From positions 5,518,001 through 5,582,000 of the forward strand of contig NZ_CP009279.1 of the NCBI RefSeq assembly GCF_000758545.1: a DNA stretch of 64,000 nt, given 5' to 3'. Positions within the stretch are counted from its first letter, which is position 1. Each line of letters starts with the position of its first letter. The notes below the pieces were generated by a model, which was given only the letters and a program-made list of their open reading frames with translations, had not been told where the DNA came from and did not search any database. Position numbers and translations under genes: made by a program. Below are positions 17,666 to 25,715 of the stretch, one piece after another. Source of the DNA: Paenibacillus sp. FSL H7-0737. GTDB lineage: Bacteria > Bacillota > Bacilli > Paenibacillales > Paenibacillaceae.

Positions 17666-18538
17666 TTATTTTTTCAAAACCGGTATCCAAATCTCACTTC
17701 TGAAGGTGGGTGAAGATATATCCTTACTCTCATTCCATAAAATCTCCGGGCCTCTTGCCAACTCATAATTAGCGGTAGGGAACCATTCAGAATAGATGCG
17801 TCCCCAGACATTTTGCAATGTATCAGGAAATGGTCCAACGGCTTCGAATACAGCCCATGTTGCTGCAGGAACATCTAGTTTCGTTAAATTTTCGGGGCAT
17901 TCCTTGGTTGTAGCAACGCCAACATAATGGTCAAGTTCCCCCTTTTCTTCCATTCTCCCCTCAGAAAAATTCATCGATGCTTGAATCAGTCCCTGAGGTT
18001 CGACATTCGAGAGCTTTTTGAGCTGGTCAATGTCATCGCTAGTTAAGCTTTTCCACATAGATGCGATTTCCGGATTTACGCCATTAAATTGGATAGGTAC
18101 CCTTCTCGTAATCCCTACGATACAGAATGACTCTTTTTCAATGATACGATAGTTCATTGCACTTCCCCCTTGAATCGTTAATTGAAAGGTCAAGCGCGGA
18201 TAGGCTTTTAATGAGGGGCCATGCAACTTTACCGAAGAGGGCGGAATACCGTGCAAGCCTTGGAAAGCTCTAGAAAATGCGTCTGCTGAGCTATATCCAT
18301 ATTTCACCGCCACATCCATAACTCTTAATTCTCCAGCTTGAAGCTCAAATGCCGCAGATGTCAGGCGTCTCCGACGGATGTATTCTGATAGCGTGATGCC
18401 TGCAAGAAATGAGAACATTCTAGAAAAATGATATTCGGAACAACAAGCCAACCTCGCCGCTTCCTTCAGGTCTATATCATCAGCAAGATTCTCTTCAATG
18501 TATTGTAGAGCCCCGTTCAGATTTGCAAGCAAATCCAT
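17666..18538 (-). CDS. AraC-family regulator with GyrI-like effector domain
   Basis: This is a 290-residue regulator of the Rob/SbmC-like type. Residues 1-105 contain two AraC helix-turn-helices (IDLKEAARLACCSEYHFSRMF and MDVAVKYGYSSADAFSRAFQ). Residues about 128-290 are a GyrI-like domain (MNYRIIEKESFCIVGITRRVP to EIWIPVLKK) that binds small, often cationic or lipophilic molecules. The ATG at 18538 follows GGGAGG. It is a single gene with its own terminator; a drug- or detergent-responsive role is typical for the family, and its target is unknown. Confidence 0.9.
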   Translation of the reverse strand: MDLLANLNGALQYIEENLADDIDLKEAARLACCSEYHFSRMFSFLAGITLSEYIRRRRLTSAAFELQAGELRVMDVAVKYGYSSADAFSRAFQGLHGIPPSSVKLHGPSLKAYPRLTFQLTIQGGSAMNYRIIEKESFCIVGITRRVPIQFNGVNPEIASMWKSLTSDDIDQLKKLSNVEPQGLIQASMNFSEGRMEEKGELDHYVGVATTKECPENLTKLDVPAATWAVFEAVGPFPDTLQNVWGRIYSEWFPTANYELARGPEILWNESKDISSPTFRSEIWIPVLKK

Positions 18539-18665
18539 TCGAATGACCTCCCTTCACTAACAATATAGCAAGTGTCGTCGGCATCCATCCGACATCTCAT
18601 GCACAGTTTTGCTGGGTACCTACGAGAAACTTGCCGCTCCTTATGATACGGTTCACCGCCTATTC

Positions 18666-18713
18666 AAAAAAGAGGTGCGAAAAGCCGGTTCATCACCGGA
18701 TGCTTTTCGCACC
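18666..18713 (-). terminator. intrinsic terminator after the FlxA-like gene
   Basis: GGTGCGAAAAGC and its complement form the outer stem, with CCGGT/ACCGG nested inside, and the minus strand then reads TCTTTTTT. It begins 14 bases past the stop at 18727. Confidence 0.8.
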
Positions 18714-18726
18714 TTCGCTCTCTTGC

Positions 18727-19107
18727 CTAAATTAACACGTCGAAGTGGCCCTCCGAGTTCACCGTCGCCGTCCGGGGATCGGTCAGACCAATGCCCTTGA
18801 GGCCTCCCTTCCACTCAATCCGCGAGAGGGGGAGGTGATCTTGAAGCGGAGAAGCCGGTACAAAATTTACGGCGGCGCTACTCCCGCTTTTCTGTACGAG
18901 TTGGGACTCCAGCAGCCGGATTTGCCGCTGCAGCTGCTCCCGGCGATAAGGAGTCTGCATCTCACTTCCTTGTGCCGCATTCACTTTATCCAGTTCCATC
19001 ATCAGCCGGTTCCGCTGTTTCTCCAGGGAACTGACATCACTCTGTGTACCGCCGTAGGCCGCAATGGTCTGTACGGAGCTGATGCCTGATACTGTCTGTG
19101 CCGCCAT
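18727..19107 (-). CDS. FlxA-like coiled-coil protein (126 aa)
   Basis: The start is the ATG at 19107, chosen for GGAGGG ahead of it; a longer frame upstream lacks a site. The protein opens MAAQTVSGISSVQTIAAYGG and has a heptad-like segment (DVSSLEKQRNRLMMELDKVNA, then REQLQRQIRLLESQLVQ) at residues about 25-70, like FlxA-family proteins, which are short coiled-coil proteins of uncertain function. Residues after 75 are proline and glycine rich and look disordered. No flagellar gene is nearby, so the family name should not be taken as a flagellar role. Confidence 0.6.
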   Translation of the reverse strand: MAAQTVSGISSVQTIAAYGGTQSDVSSLEKQRNRLMMELDKVNAAQGSEMQTPYRREQLQRQIRLLESQLVQKSGSSAAVNFVPASPLQDHLPLSRIEWKGGLKGIGLTDPRTATVNSEGHFDVLI

Positions 19108-19310
19108 GATCTTTCCCTCCGTTTCCATGGCTACCAATCCAAATTCAGCCAAATTTGAAAGTTCTAATCATCTTTATTACCCGGCAGGCCCCGTCATGAC
19201 AACATCACAGCCTCAATATGAGAATAATCGTCGTATAGTCTCAGTCGGCCGCTTGTTTCGACCCTACCAAAGACCCATCGAAGGCTGGCTAAAGTCCCTT
19301 CAGAGCTCCC
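19108..19310. other. intergenic region, possible coding remnant
   Basis: No intact gene. One minus-strand frame (about 19170-19310) reads GRLRLYDDYSHIEAVML before a stop, which faintly resembles the YDDYxHHP segment of Mur ligases, but the match is short and may be chance. Confidence 0.2.
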
Positions 19311-20021
19311 TTACTCGTCCTTCAACCGCCGCTGATACAAAATGATAGACACTACTGTTAGCACAACCGTCCATGCCAAATTAATGAGGAGAGGTTTCAA
19401 TACATCGCCCGTCGTATAACCTGTATTGCTTAGACCCAGCAGATGCACAAGCTGACTGCTTGGCATGTAATCCAGCACTTTGAAGACCGGATAATCCTTC
19501 GCTAGTACTTCTCCCCACGGTGCCCCCATAAATATGAACGCCACAGGGAGTATAGATAATGAGGCTTCAAGCAACGTCTTGGAGAATAAACCGCAGATCG
19601 TCCCGGCTGCAGTGTACAGAATAATCGAAAGAATGATTACTGCCACAAACGCCCATATATTAGCTGGCTCATAGCCAAATAATAATGTAGAAATAGCGAG
19701 AACAACAGCAGACATGACAAAGACCAAACTGCTTTTGCCGATTAGTACATCCATGGTCGTAGCCGGTGTCATCATTAATGACCGTAAAGTGTTACGCTCC
19801 TTCTCTTCCGCAATCAAGCAGGCTTGTGCGAAACATGTTAGCAATACAAACGAACTATTAAAAAGAAAACCGCTGGCTCCAGGTAAAGACGCACCTGCCC
19901 TCTTGAAAATCAGAGCGATAATAATTGGAAAAATCAACATAATGGAGATCGCATAATTGCGAGAAAACTCTTTGTAATCCTTCACAAATATCGCCTGGAC
20001 ACGTTTTAATGAGATACTCAT
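19311..20021 (-). CDS. ABC-2 type exporter permease
   Basis: This is a 236-residue membrane protein with about six helices and no large loop. It starts MSISLKRVQAIFVKDYKEFSRNYAIS, the amphipathic start typical of ABC-2 permeases, and carries the family's ECC-type segment EEKERNTLRSLMMTPATTMDVLIGK between helices. The start ATG overlaps the ATPase stop by 4 bases, so the two proteins are translationally coupled. It would form a homodimeric exporter with that ATPase. Possible substrates are drugs, lipids or peptides; the upstream LytTR-type regulator points to an inducible or peptide/bacteriocin-linked system. Confidence 0.9.
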   Translation of the reverse strand: MSISLKRVQAIFVKDYKEFSRNYAISIMLIFPIIIALIFKRAGASLPGASGFLFNSSFVLLTCFAQACLIAEEKERNTLRSLMMTPATTMDVLIGKSSLVFVMSAVVLAISTLLFGYEPANIWAFVAVIILSIILYTAAGTICGLFSKTLLEASLSILPVAFIFMGAPWGEVLAKDYPVFKVLDYMPSSQLVHLLGLSNTGYTTGDVLKPLLINLAWTVVLTVVSIILYQRRLKDE

Positions 20022-20863
20022 AGTAACTCACTTCCTGTCATTTTAATAAAAATATCACCTAGACTTGGCTCTTTCGTTTCTAACCGGTCAATTAACCCTC
20101 GTCTCATCCAATCCGCGATTTGATCAGCCGTTCCCTCATCGATCGGGAGCTCGTAAGCTTCCCCATTGATTAATTCAACAAAAACTACGTTCTCCCGGTG
20201 CTGTCGTTTAAGATCCTTCGGTGAACCGATGGTTTGGATTTGCCCCTGATACAGAATCGCTACGCGGTTGCATATCAATTCTGCCTCAGCCATGTCATGC
20301 GTAGTTAAAAAAATCGTTGTCCCTTTGTCATTTAAGTAGCGTAAGCCTTTATAAATATGTGCTGAGTTTACCGGATCTAAAGCCGAAGTAGGTTCATCTA
20401 GAAATAATAATTCGGGCTCATGGATAATCGCGCAGGCCAACATGACACGCTGACGCATCCCTTTCGATAAGAGATTGACTTTCTTTTTGCGCTCTCCGCT
20501 TAAGTTTACAAACTGCAGCACCTTATCGACCGCAGATCTGGGAAGATCATATAACTTACGATACAGCTCCAAATTTTCCTCAATCGATAATCTTTCATAT
20601 AGACCACTGTTATCCGTCAAAATGCCGAAGCGCATCTTCTGTGCAGACTGCTGCATCATCTCCGCTGGCTGGTTAAATACACTTGCCTGTCCACTTGTCG
20701 GATTTAACTGCGCAGTTAAAATCTTGATTAATGTCGTTTTTCCTGAACCGCTCGGCCCGAGGAAACCAAAAATTTCCCCTTTCGGAATTGAAAAAGACAC
20801 ATCTGCCAACGCATCTTTATTTCCAAATCTCTTACGGACACGTTCTACTTGGATAACATCCAT
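20018..20863 (-). CDS. ABC exporter ATP-binding protein
   Basis: This is a 281-residue ATPase with Walker A GPSGSGKT at about 38-45, signature LLSKGMRQRVMLACA, Walker B LLFLDEPTSALDP, and the H-loop TTHD. The ATG at 20863 is preferred to a GTG 9 bases upstream because AAGGAAGTGG is correctly spaced for it. It is coupled by a 4-base overlap to its permease and follows the LytTR-type gene by 138 bases, all in one direction. Confidence 0.93.
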   Translation of the reverse strand: MDVIQVERVRKRFGNKDALADVSFSIPKGEIFGFLGPSGSGKTTLIKILTAQLNPTSGQASVFNQPAEMMQQSAQKMRFGILTDNSGLYERLSIEENLELYRKLYDLPRSAVDKVLQFVNLSGERKKKVNLLSKGMRQRVMLACAIIHEPELLFLDEPTSALDPVNSAHIYKGLRYLNDKGTTIFLTTHDMAEAELICNRVAILYQGQIQTIGSPKDLKRQHRENVVFVELINGEAYELPIDEGTADQIADWMRRGLIDRLETKEPSLGDIFIKMTGSELL

Positions 20864-21001
20864 TAACACCACTTCCTTAGCGTTGATGCCTTAAGCATAT
20901 AAAGATTGCATGCTTCCAGCCATCAAAACCCGCCGAAATGTAGCTATTATCGCCTGAATAGTACCACAGAATGCTTGCTTGGTTCGACATTACCCAGGAA
21001 A

Positions 21002-21937
21002 TTAAATGTTCAGAAGTGCTTTTAATTCAGACAATTTTGAACGAGATAACGGAACCACAGCATCTTTACCTGTATTTAACCGCAAGCTGTAGCTATTCTT
21101 CGTCCATGTAATAATCTCTCTTACTTTTTGCAGATTAACGATGTAGGACCGATGACACCTAAAAAAACCGAAATTTAACAATCTTTGCTCGAGTTCGGTC
21201 AACGTCAAAGCACAGTCATAATTTTCCCCATCCACATGAACAAGGATCGAACCCTCTACACTTTCTATAAAATCGATTTCAGGCGGATTAAATAAAATTA
21301 CTTTGTCATTTCTTTTGGTTGAGATCTTCTGCAAGGTTATATTGGTCTCGTCTTGTTTCTGTAATTCCTGCTTATCCTCTTCGAAGTCCCGAATATCCAA
21401 TGGATGAAATCCGGACTCGTTCAACCGATAAATGGTATCACAGGAAATAAGGGCATCCTCTAAATTCGAAGTTAAAATCAATATCTGCTTTTCTTGCGAA
21501 AGATCATCCAGAATCCGTTTGAATTGACGACGATCCTGCTCTTCCAAGTAAAAATAAGGTTCCTCCAGTACAAGCGTAGGCTGATGCGCAAAAAAAACAC
21601 GTAGCAAGGTCACATACATCCTTTTCGATGAGCTTAGATCCTTGACCCTCACCTTCCGTTCTTCTTTTAGAACAAAATAATCCATTAACAAAGCGGCACG
21701 CTCTTTCCTCTCCGTTACTTGGATAAGAAAAGTAATTAGCTCTTCCACCGTTAAACGCATATACTCGCTTTGCCCAGCCCGAAATAAATAATATTGAGAA
21801 TGGTCCACTAATTGATTCATTAAAAGCTGCTTTCGCTTCAAGTCCGTTATAATGGCAACCGATTGGTTCAATGTCATATTTAATTCAATCATCGGTAGTA
21901 ATAATTCCCCGTCATAATACATTGGTTGAAATTGCAT
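21002..21937 (-). CDS. LytTR transcriptional regulator fused to a degenerate ABC ATPase-like domain
   Basis: This 311-residue protein has an N-terminal half with ABC ATPase form but no Walker A: at the expected place it reads NQSVAIITDLKRKQLLMNQL. Signature-like LSSSKRMYVTLLRVFF and Walker B-like LVLEEPYFYLEE (Glu-Glu) remain, then LILTSNLEDAL in place of an H-loop. Residues about 212-311 are a LytTR DNA-binding domain (IDFIESVEGSILVHV, FGFFRCHRSYIVNLQKVREI, VVPLSRSKLSELKALL). It precedes the ABC exporter genes. A nucleotide-insensitive ABC-like part could sense the exporter or pair with its ATPase. Control of the exporter is inferred. AGGAGGACGGA precedes the ATG. Confidence 0.85.
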   Translation of the reverse strand: MQFQPMYYDGELLLPMIELNMTLNQSVAIITDLKRKQLLMNQLVDHSQYYLFRAGQSEYMRLTVEELITFLIQVTERKERAALLMDYFVLKEERKVRVKDLSSSKRMYVTLLRVFFAHQPTLVLEEPYFYLEEQDRRQFKRILDDLSQEKQILILTSNLEDALISCDTIYRLNESGFHPLDIRDFEEDKQELQKQDETNITLQKISTKRNDKVILFNPPEIDFIESVEGSILVHVDGENYDCALTLTELEQRLLNFGFFRCHRSYIVNLQKVREIITWTKNSYSLRLNTGKDAVVPLSRSKLSELKALLNI

Positions 21938-22154
21938 TCCGTCCTCCTGATCAGCGACACAACTTGGATATATAAAACAATTATAAAGTCAGGATACTTT
22001 TTTGTCAGTTTCTAACTAAAAACATAACGGCATGTCCTATCTAAACGTTCGTCCAGCCGTTCATGTTCATTCGATTCCTTTCACTTAACAAGTATAAGCG
22101 AGGAAAATGGGGGTCACTTTAAGACTATCTGTTATGCAAGAAGGGGCTCAGCAT

Positions 22155-22847
22155 ATGACATATGGAGAAATTCTATTTCGTACGGCAACGTCTTTCGTTG
22201 CTCTACTCGTTTTGACGCGTCTTCTCGGTAAAAAACAAGTCGGACATCTAACGTTTTTCAATTATGTAACAGGGATCACCTTCGGCTCCACCACTGCGGA
22301 AATTATCGTCAACAGACAAATCACGCTGCTGCAAGGAATATCTAGCTTGGTCTTATGGTCACTCTTGGCGTTCAGCGTTGCATTGATCGGACTGCGCTCT
22401 GTCAAAGCACGTGAGATTCTCGACGGCCAACCTACGATTCTCGTCAAACAAGGCAAGATTCTGGAAGAGGCATTAGCTAAGCAGCACCTCAACATCGACG
22501 ATTTAAGCATGTTGCTTCGGAATAAGGATGTCTTCTCACCCGAAGACGTCGAATTTGCAATTCTGGAACCTGACGGTAAACTTAGCGTGTTGATAAAAGA
22601 AGAACTGCTGCCAGCAACAAAAAAAGATATAAAAGTAAACGTTGCACCTGTTCACAATATCCCAACTGAGCTTATCGTTGATGGTAAAATCGTAGAAAAG
22701 AATCTTAATAAAATAGATGTCTCTATTGTCTGGCTCAACCAACAATTAAAGAAAGCTAACATTCATTCTTTAGATCAAGTATTTTACGCAGAGCTCCAAT
22801 TGGACGGAAGTCTGTATATCGACAAATACCAGGATATAAATCCATAA
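22155..22847 (+). CDS. DUF421 (YetF/YrbG-type) membrane protein
   Basis: This is a 230-residue protein with three N-terminal membrane helices (about residues 7-24, 36-52, 58-75) followed by a soluble alpha/beta domain with the family hallmarks LTRLLGKKQVGHLTFFNYVTGITFGS and AREILDGQPTILVKQG. The latter ends in KANIHSLDQVFYAELQLDGSLYI. Family members occur in many spore formers, where some are linked to spores, but the molecular activity is not settled. The ATG at 22155 follows GAAGGGG; a start 48 bases upstream is less likely. It is divergent from the LytTR gene and ends at a bidirectional terminator. Confidence 0.85.
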   Translation: MTYGEILFRTATSFVALLVLTRLLGKKQVGHLTFFNYVTGITFGSTTAEIIVNRQITLLQGISSLVLWSLLAFSVALIGLRSVKAREILDGQPTILVKQGKILEEALAKQHLNIDDLSMLLRNKDVFSPEDVEFAILEPDGKLSVLIKEELLPATKKDIKVNVAPVHNIPTELIVDGKIVEKNLNKIDVSIVWLNQQLKKANIHSLDQVFYAELQLDGSLYIDKYQDINP

Positions 22848-22856
22848 AAGACCCCC

Positions 22857-22886
22857 AAAGAGAACAGCCCCCAGACTGTTCTCTTT
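22857..22886. terminator. bidirectional terminator between convergent genes
   Basis: AAAGAGAACAG and CTGTTCTCTTT form a perfect 11-bp stem around an 8-base loop, located between the stops at 22847 (plus) and 22898 (minus). Confidence 0.85.
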
Positions 22887-22897
22887 CGCTGTCTGCC

Positions 22898-23290
22898 TTA
22901 GAAGCAGGTGAACGAGCGAATCCGATTCAAATCAATACCGAAGTACCCCCAGAAGAGACCGAACCATCTGAACCCTGCAACAGAATTACGCCCGACGAAT
23001 ACCGGGAAGAACCAGAATTGCTCGCCGTTGTTCAGCCAAATGTATGTGTTGCGGAACAAACAGCCTCTGATCGCACCGGGGTCGATGGCAAATGCGGTGG
23101 CCGACATTTGCGGTACGAATTGCGGTGGAGGTGCCGTCGGCGCTTGAACGCCTCCCGGTGCAGCTCCTGGAGGTCCCGGAGTCCCAGGAAATCCACCTGG
23201 TCCACCCGGTCCTCCTGGTCCTCCTGGTCCTCCTGGTCCACCCGGAAACCCTGGGAATTGGCCGCTTCCCGGCGTTGGAAAAAATCCCAT
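22898..23290 (-). CDS. collagen-like Gly-Pro repeat protein, probably a spore or surface protein
   Basis: This is a 130-residue protein. Residues 11-55 are Gly/Pro-rich with a run of GGP triplets (about 16-34), then TPGPPGAAPGG. Residues 70-130 are a compact aromatic-rich domain (GCLFRNTYIWLNNGEQFWFFP to GIDLNRIRSFTCF) with two cysteines. Bacterial collagen-like repeats make the filaments of spore exosporia and cell surfaces; here the repeat is too short for a long fibre. A candidate SigK promoter lies upstream and a strong AAAGGAGTG ribosome site precedes the ATG at 23290. The repeat DNA also gives long shadow frames on both strands. Confidence 0.7.
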   Translation of the reverse strand: MGFFPTPGSGQFPGFPGGPGGPGGPGGPGGPGGFPGTPGPPGAAPGGVQAPTAPPPQFVPQMSATAFAIDPGAIRGCLFRNTYIWLNNGEQFWFFPVFVGRNSVAGFRWFGLFWGYFGIDLNRIRSFTCF

Positions 23291-23323
23291 ATGTGATCAC
23301 TCCTTTCAATGAGTAGGCACAAT

Positions 23324-23350
23324 CATCATATGCATTCGCGGAAAGAGTGT
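23324..23350 (-). promoter_or_regulatory. candidate SigK promoter of the collagen-like gene
   Basis: On the minus strand an AC (23350-23349) is followed after 16 bases by CATATGATG (23332-23324), fitting the late mother-cell SigK pattern AC-N16/17-CATANNNTA at all but the last position. It lies about 35 bases before the start codon. Confidence 0.5.
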
Positions 23351-23381
23351 TTGGGCGAATGCCAATAAATAATCCGCGCCC

Positions 23382-23442
23382 AGCCGAAGCTGAACAGTAA
23401 TGAAATTAAGCCGCCTAAAAGCCTTTTTCACCTGCTTCGGCT
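23382..23442. repeat. inverted repeat with 9-bp arms
   Basis: AGCCGAAGC (23382-23390) and GCTTCGGCT (23434-23442) are perfect complements 43 bases apart. No T-run follows. It lies between the collagen-like gene and the ATP-grasp gene and may be a regulatory structure. Confidence 0.35.
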
Positions 23443-23527
23443 CATAAATATGGACGAATATCCACTTATACTGATTCCTAATTTGACTTAGAATTACCGT
23501 AGAAGATTGAAAAAGGCTGTGATTCTA

Positions 23528-24250
23528 ATGTTAATCAAAAGAGACAAATGGTTGCAATATCGCATCCTTCGCAAGGGTTCCTCTCTCGCCGGACGGCTGC
23601 CAGAGACACAGTTGCTTAAGAAGAACGCATTAACGAATATGCTGCTTCACTATCAAAGCGTCGTATTGAAACCTCGCAACGGGAGTTACGGAAGGGATAT
23701 CCTGTTCATTAAACGAAACGGTGCAAACGCCTATCGTATTCATAACGAAAAGAAAGCTTTCACCATGACAGACAGCGATAAGTTATTTAAATTGTTCCAT
23801 AAAAAAAACAGAGGTCGTGGATATATTGTCCAAAGGCGTCTGCAGCTTGCCCAAATTCAACACAAGCCATTCGACATTCGGATAATGGTTCAACGACAAA
23901 AGAGCTCTTCATCCACTTGGAACGTGACAGGCTCATACGCGAAAGTTGCGGCGCAAGGATATCTAGTCACGAATGTGGCTAGCCGCACCATTCCAGTCCT
24001 TGAGGCACTCAAATTAGCCCGAATCGGAGATCGGAGCTTGCTTGTCAAAGCGGAACAGATCGCATTATTGGCAGCCACACAACTGGGTGAGCGTTACCCA
24101 AAGCTTAGACAAGTCGGGTTCGATATAGGCATCGACAGGAACTGCCGGATTTGGATCATTGAAGGCAATTATCAACCGGACTTACGCCCATTCCGGCTCT
24201 TGAAAGATTCCTCAATGCATCGCAGAATATTATGGTATAAGAAACATTAG
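23528..24250 (+). CDS. YheC/YheD-type ATP-grasp protein (spore-associated)
   Basis: This 240-residue ATP-grasp protein is short for its family. Visible motifs are VVLKPRNGSYGRDI near residue 43 (ATP-lysine strand), HKPFDIRIMVQR near residue 115, and the metal-binding end WIIEGNYQPDLRPF near 218. YheC/YheD proteins are spore coat-associated in Bacillus; a ligase activity is implied by the fold but the substrate is unknown. The ATG at 23528 is chosen; a TTG at 23507 is possible but its ribosome site is weak. It sits next to the collagen-like gene, in line with a sporulation role. Confidence 0.8.
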   Translation: MLIKRDKWLQYRILRKGSSLAGRLPETQLLKKNALTNMLLHYQSVVLKPRNGSYGRDILFIKRNGANAYRIHNEKKAFTMTDSDKLFKLFHKKNRGRGYIVQRRLQLAQIQHKPFDIRIMVQRQKSSSSTWNVTGSYAKVAAQGYLVTNVASRTIPVLEALKLARIGDRSLLVKAEQIALLAATQLGERYPKLRQVGFDIGIDRNCRIWIIEGNYQPDLRPFRLLKDSSMHRRILWYKKH

Positions 24251-24254
24251 AACG

Positions 24255-24299
24255 AAAAAAAAAGACGACCAGCCTCTTATCTTTGGCCTGTCGTCTTTT
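24255..24299. terminator. bidirectional terminator
   Basis: AAAGACGAC (24261-24269) pairs with GTCGTCTTT (24290-24298) with an inner AGCC/GGCC stem, flanked by A and T runs, between convergent genes ending at 24250 and 24341. Confidence 0.85.
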
Positions 24300-24340
24300 C
24301 ATGTTTGGTGCCTATCCTTGATAATCCCCCGCTTGCAATT

Positions 24341-24664
24341 TTACTTGCGTCTTTTGTTACTTACAACACGCGTCACTTGGAACTTATTTACCCCTACCTG
24401 TATAATGGCAAACTGGCTGTAAGAAGTGCCGGAAGACGTATAAGGTTCCGCTTGAATATTTCCACTCGGCGTTCTAACCGTTGCAGTGATTCTAGTCACC
24501 AAACAGACTCCACGGCTAGAAGCTTTCCAAGTCTCATCACGCTGAACACTATAATTGTCATCACTACATAAGATGGATGCATATTCAACTTTTCCAAATG
24601 CATTAAACGATGTGGAGTTAAAGATCTGTACGGGGTCATAACCGCCAGCTTTTCTATTTCCCAT
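24341..24664 (-). CDS. hypothetical protein (107 aa), beta-rich, two cysteines
   Basis: The start is the ATG at 24664, which has GGGAGG 8 bases ahead; a TTG two codons upstream would be too close. The protein opens MGNRKAGGYDPVQIFNST, has cysteines in ASILCSDDNY and SRGVCLVTR, and ends in beta-rich NKFQVTRVVSNKRRK. No signal peptide. The pattern of alternating strands and the neighbouring spore-type genes make a small structural protein of the spore or cell surface conceivable, but I recognise no family. It converges on the ATP-grasp gene. Confidence 0.6.
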   Translation of the reverse strand: MGNRKAGGYDPVQIFNSTSFNAFGKVEYASILCSDDNYSVQRDETWKASSRGVCLVTRITATVRTPSGNIQAEPYTSSGTSYSQFAIIQVGVNKFQVTRVVSNKRRK

Positions 24665-24767
24665 CCTCAAAACCTCCCTTATTATCGATATTATTCATTA
24701 AATGCAATTCCATCGTTTTGGTAAGGTATAAATGTGGACAAGAAATAAAAGTACGTTTATCCGATGG

Positions 24768-25715
24768 TCACAACCCCTTCTCTTTTACTTCTATTATCTT
24801 TTTACTAAACTGATATTTCACTGTAACATTCTCAATAATCTCAGTATTCTGGTAGGCAAGAGAACCTTCAAATACTAATGTATCATTGTCTTTCCACACC
24901 AGGTTATCAGCATAGCTATAATTCTCATGATCGTTGCGAATCCATGTATCTAGTTCTTTTTGTGCACCATATTTGACTCTTGCAGATTCTATTAACTCTG
25001 GACTTGTCATTCCCTCTTCAATATTGCTAATTTGAACAAAATTACTTTTATTAGAGCATGTTACGATCGCAATTAACTTATGATTTGGAGAAGGGATAAT
25101 TTTTGTAATATACATAGATGGTGCAGAAAAACTTAAATATTCTTTAAGCACATTGTCTTTTATTCTCCAAATGACATTTTGACTTCCATAATCCGAATAA
25201 TTATTAAACAACGTAAATATCATACTTCCGTCTGCTAGCTTAACAATATAAGGGCTCCGATAACTTTTCGACAAAATATCTACGGCAAAAGCAGCCGCAT
25301 CAGCGATTTTTTGATTCTCATTTTTTATAAATGGCTGAAGTTCTTTTAACGCTTTTACTCTCAACGTGGGATCATTAAAGCTTTCTACCAGCCTATTAAT
25401 AGCAATATATACATATTCATTATTATCACTTTTTAAAGCATGTAGAAATTTTTCCGCATCATATTGAGTAGCAGGCTCTAACTCCATGTCTTCAGCATTT
25501 AAATAACGTATGTAAGGCTCTGAATTTTGATTTTTATAATATTCTGTTGCTAATAAAGCTGAAGCGGTTGAACTATATAGGACAAGACAGGCAACCAAAA
25601 TAACCCACTTTTTAGAAATTCCTTTTTTCCTTTTCTCTGTTCCATTGTGCCCAGCCGCTTCAATTAAGTTTTCATCAATGAGTCCGATCTCCTTAAATAA
25701 ATCTTCTTTTTTCAT
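24768..25715 (-). CDS. membrane protein partner of the ECF sigma factor (anti-sigma-like)
   Basis: This 315-residue protein has a short cytoplasmic N-terminus (residues 1-35), one membrane helix (about 36-57: WVILVACLVLYSSTASALL) and an extracellular region of about 250 residues. The latter begins with an alpha-helical, HEAT-like part (NEYVYIAINRLVESFNDPTLRVKALKELQPFI) and ends in beta strands (PNHKLIAIVTCSNKSNFVQIS). It overlaps the sigma gene by 4 bases. By position and topology it should restrain that sigma factor, but I see no recognised anti-sigma motif such as HxxxCxxC. Confidence 0.72.
   Translation of the reverse strand: MKKEDLFKEIGLIDENLIEAAGHNGTEKRKKGISKKWVILVACLVLYSSTASALLATEYYKNQNSEPYIRYLNAEDMELEPATQYDAEKFLHALKSDNNEYVYIAINRLVESFNDPTLRVKALKELQPFIKNENQKIADAAAFAVDILSKSYRSPYIVKLADGSMIFTLFNNYSDYGSQNVIWRIKDNVLKEYLSFSAPSMYITKIIPSPNHKLIAIVTCSNKSNFVQISNIEEGMTSPELIESARVKYGAQKELDTWIRNDHENYSYADNLVWKDNDTLVFEGSLAYQNTEIIENVTVKYQFSKKIIEVKEKGL

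Noticed and set aside
22900..23322. Overlapping open frames on both strands around the collagen-like gene
   Set aside because: The repeated Gly-Pro codons keep other frames open. Only the minus-strand frame starting at 23290 has a good ribosome site and a sensible domain.
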